A stretch of 64,000 bases of DNA from Neoceratodus forsteri (taxonomy: Eukaryota; Chordata; Ceratodontiformes; Ceratodontidae), in the NCBI GenBank assembly GCA_016271365.2, contig CM028132.1, positions 1,185,365,001 to 1,185,429,000 of the forward strand, in the 5' to 3' direction. The position numbers and the translations under genes were made by a program. How positions within the stretch are numbered: position 1 is the first letter of the stretch; the number at the start of each line of letters is the position of its first letter. The notes beneath the pieces are model-generated. The model made no database searches. It was given only the letters and a program-made list of their open reading frames with translations, and had not been told where the DNA came from. This document shows positions 55,861 to 64,000 of the stretch, in pieces.

Positions 55861-57429
55861 CAATGGGTACAGGCATACTTTCCCCTCCAGCTCTTCCACA
55901 ATGTTGTTAATAAAGACACTGAAGAGGACCAGGCCTAGTACTGACCCCTGTGGCATCCCTGTTGTTACCTTGTCTTCTCCAGAGTGGACCCCATTTACCA
56001 CTACCCTCTGACTCCTATTGCTTAGCCAACTTCTTACCCATTTTACTGCCTTTGGACCTACTCCTATGTTGCCAGCTTGCTCACCAGTCCTGTTTGTGTA
56101 ACAGTGTCAAAGGTCTTACTGAAATCCAGGTAGGCCACATCTATCGCTCTTCCCTGATCCACTTCCCTGCTCACCCAGTCAAAAAACTCAATCAGGTTTA
56201 TCTGGCAAGACCTCCCCCCCGTGAACCTATGTTGCCTTTGATCCTGTAATCCACTGGTTACAAGGCATTCCCCAGTCCTTTCCTTTCATAGTAATTCCAT
56301 TACTTTACCTACTACCAAAGTCAGGCTGACAGGTTTGTAATTTCCTGCCTTCTCTCTATTTCCACTTTTGTGCAGTGGGACCACATCTTCCCTCTTCCAG
56401 TCCCCTGGAACCTCCCCTGTTTCTAGGGATAGGTTGAACAGAGCTGTCAGAGGTGCAGCCAGCACCTCCTTGAGCTCCCTCAGTGTCCTAGGGTGCACCC
56501 CATCTGGTCCCATTGCCTTGTCTACTTTTAATTGCACTAGTTCCTTGAGGACTCTTTTTTCCCTTCTCTGTAAAAGGACTAGTATCCACCTCCCTTCCTT
56601 TAATGCCTTTGTCCCTTATATTTGGCCCATCACCTACCCCTTCTTTAGCATATACTGAACAAAAGTAATTGTTCAAAATGTCCACTTTTTTTTTGGCCCT
56701 GTTCCTCCCGAACCCCCCCCCCTTCCCCTTTTAGCATTACTATTCCTCCTTTGGTCTTTTTCTTTTCGCTTATATATCTAAAGAATGTTTTATCCCCTTT
56801 TTTTACTGATTGGGCAACATTCTTCTCCATTTGTGCCTTTGCACTCCTAACTGCTTTTCCTGCCTCTCTTTCTTTGTCCTGTACTCTCCCTATCCTCCTC
56901 CTTCTGTGTCCTCTTGTACCTTCTAAATACTAGTTGTTTTGCCCTTTCTCCACTACTTCTCTATAGAACCATAGCAGTCTGATTTTTTTCTCTTGCCCTT
57001 GTGGCATTCTCCCATTTTCTTAAAATCAGCCCTCCTGAAGTCCAGGACCCTCGTCTTAGTGCGGCTTGACTCTGACCCAGTTCTTATACTGAGCTGCACA
57101 GTAATGTGATCCCTGGTCCCCAGTGACGCCAGTGACACTGCCCCCATTTGTCAGTACCAGGTCCAGTATTGCCCCCCACCATGAGTTGATTCCATGACTA
57201 GTTGCCTGAGGAACGCCCCTTGCAGGGAGTCCAGGATGTCCCTACTTCTGACTTGCTGCAGCTTGTAGACTCCAATTCACATCTGATAGGACTGATGTCA
57301 CCTACCAGCAACACCTCCTCTTTGTGTGCTATCCTTTGGATTACTTCCATCATATCTTTATCCACCTCCCTCCCTCCACCCCCTGTCCTGGATGTCTCTA
57401 GATCACTCCTGTGCAAAAGTGGCCCGCTT

Positions 57430-57731
57430 CATGTCTCCAGGGCGACATGGGAGGGGATTAAAAAAGGAAATGAGGAGACACTATTTCACAGAGAGGGTGG
57501 TATCAAAATGCAACGACACCAGAATGGGTGGTATCGTAAATCTGTGAACAGCTTCAAAAGGACATGGGACAGGGAACAGGGGAGAGTGAAGGCGGGGGAG
57601 GTGGGGGTGGCAGTGGGATGACAAAGGGAAGGGGTGGGGGCAGCTGCAAACTAGGGGTGCTAGCTGCACACTCGAGCAGACTTAGATAAACCAGGAGGTC
57701 TGTTTCTGCTGGCACATTCGTATGTTCATAT
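57430..57731 (+). mobile_element. CR1-like 3' tail inserted in the minus-strand CR1
   Basis: The plus strand shows TATTTCACAGAGAGGGTGGT, a C-terminal CR1 block, then GCTAGCTGCACACTCGAGCA, and ends in CATTCGTATGTTCATATG. It interrupts the endonuclease of the surrounding minus-strand element, so it is younger. Confidence 0.8.
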
Positions 57732-58420
57732 GACCCACAGTACCTCAGCTCCTGTCTGCTCTACCTGTATTTCTTTAGTTTGATGTTGTCCCTGACATAA
57801 AGAGCAACTCCTTCCCCTTTTTTACCTACCCTGTCTTTTCTGAACAGAGTATACCCTGTTATGGCTACATCCCAATCATTGTTTTCATTGCACCAGGACT
57901 CGGTAACTGCTACTATGTCCAGGTTTGCATCTGCCATGCTGGCCTCTAGGTCTGCAATCTTATTGCTCAGACTTCGAGCATTTGCACATATGACTCTCCA
58001 GATTGTCCTGCCACCACTCCCCCTTATTCCCATTTGCCCTTCCTTATTTCCTCTACTATTTTTTTAACTATCTCTCTTTACTTTTACCCTTTGGATTCCT
58101 TTGTTATTTGGTTCCTTTCAGGATTTCACTCCCTCAGGATTCCCACTGCTGACCTTGTGAGCCTGTGGTGGTGGGGAGTTTATGGCTCCCTGCCTTATTC
58201 CACCTCCCCCTCAGCTAGTTTAAATGCTCACCAATGTAGCATTTAAACTGTTCACTGAGGACCATGGTTCCCCTTCTGGATGGATGCCGGCCGTCACCCC
58301 TGTACAGGCTCTTATTCCTTCAGGTGGGGCCCCAGTCCCCAGTGAAGCTGAAACCCTCCTCTCTGCACCATTCCTTCAACCATGTATTGAAGATCCTGGT
58401 GTGGGAGTTTGTATTGTACT

Positions 58421-59130
58421 GTACAGTCGTTGTCTTAGTGGGAGGAGCCTCTCATGAGCTGCACCACTGAACTGATGGCCGCTGCCTCTCAAAAAATCAT
58501 AAACTAAATCTGTGTTTTGAAATATGCTACCTGAATTTCACTCGTAACACTCATAATCCACATCATACACTACAAACAATAGATACAGTGCACGTGCACA
58601 CACACATACTCACACACACACCCACCCCAAAAGAGATGGAAATATTTTGTAAAATAGACTAAGTAATTTTGTATGCTGCATTACCAAATAATATTATAAC
58701 ATTTAAAGAGTTGGTACACTGTCTGAAATAAAATTTTTAAATGTATTTAGATGCTACTTTTTATTTTCGAAGCACTTTCCTTTCTCATTTTGCTTAATAG
58801 AAGATTTATACATCACTGTACTTGTGAGATGTGTGAAACTGTAGTAGTAAGCAGTAGTAGTAATATATTTTATTCAAGGTAAACCTTGAATTGGATAAAA
58901 ACTCCACTGAGCGAACTCATTTTCAAGGAGATCCAACATACATACATACAGTTTCCATTTTTACTGTTGTCATACATAAATAACATTTGTTAGTACAAAA
59001 ATTAAAAAGATTATATTAATAACACTTTTTACAGAATCTGTGGGAAGTGACATAGTCAATATTGTCCTGAAAGTCTAAGTTATTGCAGAAGAACAGCATA
59101 ATGCAGGAATATGGCTTTGTTCATTAAACC
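58421..59130. other. no recognised gene; short CA-rich microsatellite
   Basis: A CA-rich run lies at about 58590-58625. The rest is AT-rich with no recognised element. Confidence 0.5.
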
Positions 59131-59135
59131 ATGTT

Positions 59136-59640
59136 TTAATATAATTTTTTTTTTTTGTTTAATAAGTTTGGGTCTCGTAGTTTGATAGGAATTAGGTTCC
59201 AAACTACTGCACCCCTATGTCTTACTGAAAGTCTCCCAATGTCCAATTTGACTCTGGGGACATTGAATTCTATGCCACCAGATGACCTCAAACTTTGTAA
59301 AACAGGTCTAATTGTAAAAAGATCCTTAATATATTGGGGTACTACACCTTTCGTAATCTTTAGCATAAATAGTGAAATATGTATCCCTTTTATCTCTAAG
59401 CCTCAGCCAATTTAGTTTTTGGCACAGTAGACAACGATGTGTTCTATGATGTGCATCCAGGACATAACGGGCTAGTCTATTATATGCTATATTGTGTGCC
59501 CAGTAGTGTTATGGAGGCTCCTACATATAAAAAGTTTCCATAATCTATTGTTGGAATAATTGTACTGTTAATCAATTTAAGTTTTGAATCAGTATCCAGG
59601 TAACTTTTCACTCTATGCAAAGCTCCTATTTTTTTAATAA
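59136..59640 (-). mobile_element. LINE C-terminus, 3' piece of an interrupted element
   Basis: Minus-strand 59136-59366 reads FKITKGVVPQYIKDLF-like, LRSSGGIEFNVPRVK and RHRGAVVWNLIP, a typical C-terminal region of L2/CR1-superfamily LINEs. 59480-59640 reads GALHRVKSYL and STIIPTIDYGNF. The matching upstream piece is at 61406-61690, beyond the LINE at 59641-61405. Confidence 0.7.
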
Positions 59641-61405
59641 ATGTTTCCCACTACCACAACTGCTCTAGTGGAGTTTACCAGCTTTATCCATAATGCTGTA
59701 GACAGAGGGCTCTTGGTGGGGGCAACATATATTGATCTCACCAAGGCCTTCGACACTGTCAATCACAATCTGCTCTTAGATCAACTCTCCAATACCAGCC
59801 TCTCCCCTGCAACAGTAGCATGGTTCAGAAGCTACCTCTCTGGGAGGGTCCAAAAAGTGAAAATCCTGGACACCTTCTCCAACATTCTTAGTGTTAACAC
59901 AGGCATTCCTCAAGGCTCTATCCTTGGCCCTCTACTGTTCAGCCTGTTCTTAAACAACCTCCCTCAATTGGTAAACTATCAGCTACTACTGTATGCAGAT
60001 GATGCAGTCCTATATTCATGTAATTCTGACCCCTACAAACTGGAAAAGCAAATGCAGGCTAATTTCAATGCTGCTGAGCACTGGTTCCTTCAATCAAAAC
60101 TGCTCTTCAATTATAAAAAATACTAAAATTATGTTATTCGCATTATCACATAACAAACACTGCACTCACCAACTTTGCATTGATAACAATCAGAGTACTT
60201 CCCTGGAAGTGGTTCAAACATTTAAATACCTAGGACTGACACTGGACCGCACCCTCTTGTTTAACCAACACATATATGCAGTAGCAAAGTCGTCAAATGC
60301 AAAACTAGGTTTACTGTACAGACACTGAAAAGGCCTGACTTCTGAGGCACTCAAAACTGCTGTAAATAGCTCAGTCCTCTCAGTGATAGACTATGGTCTA
60401 GCAGTATATGGGGCTGCCTCCCAAACTGCTTTGAAACATATCAAAACAACACTAAACAAAGAGTGTTGTTTAGTCCTAGGTGTACCCCATCTCACTCACA
60501 CCTGCGAGTTGTACACTCAAACAAAATGGCTCAACCTTGACAGTCGCCTCCAGTATCAAGTATGCATGCTCGCCAAGAAGTCTATGCTAGGACTTACCAC
60601 CCCAGGCCTGCAAAGCCTCCTTAGCCAACCTAATTCCATCAGATGCACTAGGGGTACAAACAACTCAGCTCTCTGCATCCCTTTCCATAGAACCACACAA
60701 GGGCAATGATCCTACAAATACCAAGCACCACTTTGGCTTAATGTGCTTGACCTAGGCATCACAAAAGAGGACAAAATAGGCCCCTTTAAAGATAAACTCT
60801 GAGTGGCCCTCGCCACAAACAGGAACTGTGACTGTGAGACCTGAATTCCCCCACACTCTTCCCTCCTCTTTCCTGCTACCCTCATTCTAACCTGCACCCT
60901 TGCCTCTCCTCTCTTCTTGCTAACGAACACTCCCCTAATAGGCTCCAGGTCCCCACCTCAACACTTCCCCTCCAGTGAGTCTAGCCCTCCTTTATGACTA
61001 CACTCTTTAGCACTTAAGACAAAAGAACTGCTGCCAATCAAGTTCTCGCCTCCTTGCATATAGTATTAGTTAATTATTTTACAGACTATATCATCCTCTG
61101 TTCCCTACCTGATTCACTCTATATTCTGTATATTCTCAAGTTGGTCACTTAACAACCTGTCAGCCTAGCTTGCTTTAAATTATGTGTCTGTATATTTTTA
61201 CTTATGTAGTCCCTGTTATTGTAATTATGCAACCTCTGTAACCCGATGTACTCATGTCTTTCTAGGCATGGAACCTCCTTGCATTTGCTTATTTACTTGC
61301 AACCATTGTAAATGATGTAATGCCCATGTGTTACTATGACGTGGAACCTCTGTAAAAGAGCCTCTGGCTCAAAGGTATTTCCTAGAAATAAATAAATAAA
61401 TAAAA
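59641..61405 (+). mobile_element. 5'-truncated L2/CR1-superfamily LINE inserted in another LINE
   Basis: 59641-60126 carries the RT blocks GATYIDLTKAFDTVNH, WFRSYLSGRVQKVKI, GIPQGSILGPLLFSLFLNN and the intact catalytic LLYADDAVLY. 59993-60328, in another frame, gives FKYLGLTLDRTLLFNQHI and NAKLGLLYRH. 60383-60709 gives VIDYGLAVYGAASQTA and the C-terminal domain. The 3' UTR ends in AGAAATAAATAAATAAAT at about 61405, with the signature GACGTGGAACC also seen at 11085-11190. It splits the minus-strand LINE on either side. Confidence 0.8.
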
Positions 61406-61690
61406 AGATTGAATATGCTTGTCCCATTTAAGTGGGCCATCTAGCCACATTCCCAAATATGTATAACTAAGTGTGGATTTTAGTATTTCTCCATGTTTGG
61501 TTTTTATTTTTAAATCATAATTCTTAAATTCCCTAGATCTGCTGAACAAAATTGTTTGTGTCTTTTTCACATTAAGTCTCATGAATTTAGTTTCAAAGAA
61601 ATGTTGTACAAATTCAAAAGCTATCTGTAGCCTTTCCTGAACTGTGTGAAACTGTACTCTACATACTGTATTCCTGTATTGTTCTTGGTA
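61406..61690 (-). mobile_element. LINE RT thumb region, 5' piece of the interrupted element
   Basis: The minus strand gives MRLNVKKTQTILFSRSRE and YTYLGMWLDGPLKWDKHIQS, the region just after the RT catalytic site. Reading continues into 59640 downward once the plus-strand LINE is removed. The 5' end is lost near 61690. Confidence 0.7.
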
Positions 61691-61699
61691 TCCCATGAA

Positions 61700-62315
61700 A
61701 TTGGCGATTCAAATTGAGTGACTCAGTTTGACCGCCTGTGAAGAGAGCGAGGGTGTATGGGCAGCGAACGTTGGAAGAGCAAGTGTCAGGGAACAATAAC
61801 CGTAACAAAAGGACAGAGCAATGGTAGGAGGGAGCTGACATTTAGAAGGATATCGGAGAAAGTTTGGCCAGGAGGTTGCTAGTTGGCTATCTAGTCTTGT
61901 GGAGTTAGTGCATGTCTGCAGTACAAGAGGGCTCAGGTTCTAAGATGGCTTGGGGTGGGTAGATAATTTTTATTTTAATCTGTGTTTTGTACTTAGGTTT
62001 TTGAGTTTGTCTCCCGTTCCTGGATCCCCTGGATTTGTGCTCCATGGTCCCCTGTCCCCCCATTCTGGTGTCTTAAGTCCCCCCTGAATAGTTCCCTCAC
62101 ATGGTGTCTCCTGTACCCCAGTGTCAGGCCTCCCTTCGGAGTTGATTATATTAATGAAGGGGTGCATAGTCCCCTGCATAAAAAATGTATGCCTCATATC
62201 GGGTCCTGTAGAGTGTGCTGGGATCGTCACTCATGCTGGTTTCGGTGTAGTGCACAGTAGCCATATCTGTTCTCGCTGAGATGCCTGGTGCTGTTTTTCA
62301 TTTGCTCTTATGACA
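61700..62315. other. no recognised feature
   Basis: Mixed sequence. A minus-strand frame at 61970-62230 has no recognised domain. Confidence 0.4.
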
Positions 62316-62320
62316 TGGAA

Positions 62321-62467
62321 CCTTCTTCTTTATACCTCATCAACATTGTGACTTCACCGCCTGTGACATCACAACTGACCTAAAAGAGCCAGTCACCTGC
62401 TGTCAGATCAGTCACTTGTGACATCACAGTGAGTGAGCTCACAATGCAGTTGAGGTATGAAGGAGAA
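62321..62467. repeat. fold-back MITE-like unit of about 147 bp
   Basis: CCTTCTTCTTTATACCTCA (62321-62339) pairs with TGAGGTATGAAGGAGAA (about 62451-62467). Inner arms CTGTGACATCACAACTGAC and GTCACTTGTGACATCACAG (62361-62379, 62411-62429) also pair with a few mismatches. No clear target duplication was found. Confidence 0.55.
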
Positions 62468-62639
62468 CAGAACTAGATATGTCAATTACCAAGCAGAGTA
62501 CTGGTCTTCACATCACACTTAACACAGTCTGGTGCAAATCCTTCTAATGAGCAAATGGAAAATAAAATTACTTGAGAAATAAAAAGTAGCATTAGACTAC
62601 TTTAAAAATAATAACATTTTCTGTATGCTGATCATGGTG

Positions 62640-63055
62640 CTACTAGCCCTTTACAATACAAATATGTTCTCAAGTTCCTTTTATTTAGAGAGCTCATCAA
62701 TGGTTTTATTCCATGTATTGTTGAAAAGTCTATTCTTTCCTTCATGGCAGTGAAATATTTTCTCCAGAATAACAGTATCTTTCTGTTGGTTAATCCATTT
62801 TGTACAGACTGGTTTCTTGTCAGATTTCCATTCTGATAGAGTTATATTCTCTGCTGCAATTGAAGCTGTTAAAATGTGTTTCTTTACTGGGTAATTTAGC
62901 TGTTTTTATGAAGTGATGCCCAAGATAAATAACCCAGGGTCGTTCTTGAGCGGAACGGCTGAACTCGATCTCAGTTTCCCAGTCACTCTGTTTCAAAAAG
63001 TCCTGACAACAAGACAATCCCAGATAAGCTGAAGAAAAACCCACCTTTTAGAAAT
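62640..63055 (-). mobile_element. L1-like LINE ORF2 C-terminal fragment
   Basis: On the minus strand, FLQLIWDCLVVRTF, then LTASIAAENITLSEWKS and TKWINQQKDT, in shifting frames, resemble the Cys/His-containing C-terminus of L1-group ORF2. The fragment is short and decayed. It has no visible tail. Confidence 0.5.
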
Positions 63056-63420
63056 GACATTATATTTATATATATAGTTCCTGAATCTCTTATGCATACC
63101 TTTGAACTGCTCAGCATTAAAAATCATAGCACTGACTGGCCTTCACAAATCATAGCAAAAGGCCCGAATGTGTAGCACTTCTTATTTTAAACAATAATAT
63201 GTCTACAAATAGTGGTCCCCATATAGTTAGTGATAAGGAATGTTTCTATCAACTTAGTTCAATGATTTAATAGTTTGTGTGTCCAGAAATAGCTGTAACA
63301 TTATTAAAAACATTAGTAAACCTATGTGGAGCAAGGGTAAATTAGAGTGTGAAAATCATAGCACGATGTGAAATTCATAGTAGTTGAGAGATATGCTCTT
63401 ATGTTCAAGCTTCAATCAAC
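63056..63420. other. no recognised feature
   Basis: AT-rich sequence without recognised elements. Confidence 0.4.
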
Positions 63421-63917
63421 AATTGTGCTGCCTACTCTCCTCCTCTGCCTACTTGTCCTCCCTGTCCTACCCCTATCTCCACCATCCCCCTCCCTTTCTC
63501 TACCCCTCCTAATCTACTCCTCACCCATCCAACCTCCTGACCCCCATCGTCCATTCTGCCCCCCTTCCCATTCACCTTGGTCTCCTTCCATTCCCCTCCT
63601 TGAACCTGGAGTTTCTCTATAGTTCCGTCCTGTCCCTTCCCCATCTCTCCCCTCCTCCCTCTCCTCCCTGATGTAGTGGACACAAGTCCCACTGCATCTT
63701 CTGTCTCCTTATCCTCTTCCTCCTCTTTTCTGGTGACATGCAACCTAATCCTAGTCTCTCCTCTCCTCCACCTTCCCCCCCCCTCCACTTCCAGAGGCCT
63801 CAGCATTTTTCATCTTAATGCTCAGAGCCTCCTCCCTAAACTGGATCAGTTCTATGTCTGGGTTTCTCAAAACTCTGCTGACCTCCTCTGTATATCTGAA
63901 TCCTGGCTGGGTGTCCA
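63421..63917 (+). mobile_element. LINE 5' region and endonuclease start, running to a tandem repeat at the edge
   Basis: A pyrimidine-rich stretch (63430-63780) is followed by GLSIFHLNAQSLLPKLDQFY and SADLLCISESWLGVQ (63796-63917). This is the start of an apurinic-type LINE endonuclease, with the catalytic Glu in ISESWL. The in-frame sequence before it is open from 63604 but holds no 2A motif. The coding similarity stops abruptly at 63917 where a tandem repeat begins. Confidence 0.7.
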
Positions 63918-64000
63918 GTCAGTTCAGCTCCCATGTCAATTTAGCCTCAGTCAATTCAGCCCAAGTCAATTTAGCTCCATGCCAATTCAGCTCCTGTGTC
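63918..64000. repeat. ~15-16-bp tandem repeat continuing off the right edge
   Basis: Units such as TCAATTTAGCCTCAG, TCAATTCAGCCCAAG and TCAATTTAGCTCCATG follow each other from about 63918. It interrupts the LINE endonuclease. Confidence 0.75.

Larger units (their letters stand above)
54763..58420 (-). mobile_element. CR1-like LINE, ORF1 end to 3' tail, with two internal disruptions
   Basis: A minus-strand CR1-like element whose 3' tail is at 54763 (rc of CATACGAACATATGAAT). 54802-55083 gives YFTERVVLKWNTLPEG, and 55322-55579 gives CIARGFSSRYREVIMPLYK. The RT palm is lost to an insert at about 55575-55860. 55860-56001 gives TGMPQGSVLGLVLF. 56286-56537 gives LKVDKAMGPDGVHPR and the NYKPVSLTLVVGK block. 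The endonuclease is at about 56953-58033, broken by a plus-strand CR1 tail; its start gives RVICANARSLSNKIADLE and VAVTESWCNENNDWDVAI. 58200-58400 is the end of ORF1, with GDGRHPSRRGT holding the esterase D-x-x-H. It is truncated 5' of that. Confidence 0.85.

Noticed and set aside
63421..63795. A 2A motif in the second LINE endonuclease start at the right edge
   Set aside because: The in-frame sequence upstream of GLSIFHLN was read back to the stop at 63601 and contains no NPGP.

Overview
The window reads as vertebrate, probably amphibian, intergenic DNA built almost wholly from transposable elements. No host protein-coding exon, tRNA, rRNA or CRISPR array is recognisable. The repeat mix is CR1-like LINEs ending in 8-bp repeats, L2-like LINEs, a Tx1-like LINE, two Ty3/gypsy lineages, a TTAA-target DNA transposon, hAT-like and fold-back MITEs, tRNA-derived SINEs and a CORE-SINE. 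That mix suits a large-genome tetrapod such as a frog, caecilian or salamander. The species is an inference; a lungfish or a reptile is not excluded.

Layout, 1-22 kb: a CR1 reverse transcriptase (RT) fragment runs off the left edge. A near full-length minus-strand CR1-like LINE (about 1.35-6.7 kb) still carries four ~247-bp tandem monomers at its 5' end. A LINE 3' fragment follows, with two palindromic MITE-like units (7.3-8.5 kb), then CR1 and LINE tails (9.9-12.6 kb). A plus-strand LINE (13.9-17.3 kb) encodes a 2A (StopGo) motif directly before its endonuclease. Two minisatellites (17.3-18.3 kb) and a 5'-truncated CR1 with a poly(A)-tailed insert (20.4-22.2 kb) complete this part.

Layout, 22-38 kb: this is a nested block. 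A Tx1-like LINE on the minus strand splits an older SINE-like repeat and is flanked by a 12-bp target duplication. A 3.4-kb TTAA-type DNA transposon sits inside its RT, and a plus-strand CR1 sits near its 5' end. The DNA transposon itself holds a CORE-SINE, a 746-bp palindrome and a SINE tail.

Layout, 38-64 kb: a gypsy element with an inverted protease segment, no visible integrase and duplicated LTR pieces; a CR1 3' half; an L2 LINE interrupted by a 471-bp SINE with a perfect 15-bp target duplication; a long CR1; a short tandem array; a second gypsy RT/RNase H; a 157-bp hAT-like MITE; a minus-strand CR1; an LINE-in-LINE nest; an L1-like 3' fragment; and the start of another LINE at the right edge.

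Every LINE or LTR coding region seen has stops or frameshifts, so none looks autonomous here. The elements relate to each other mainly by nesting, which gives relative ages, and by shared tail sequences that mark families. Boundaries without a target-site duplication are approximate.
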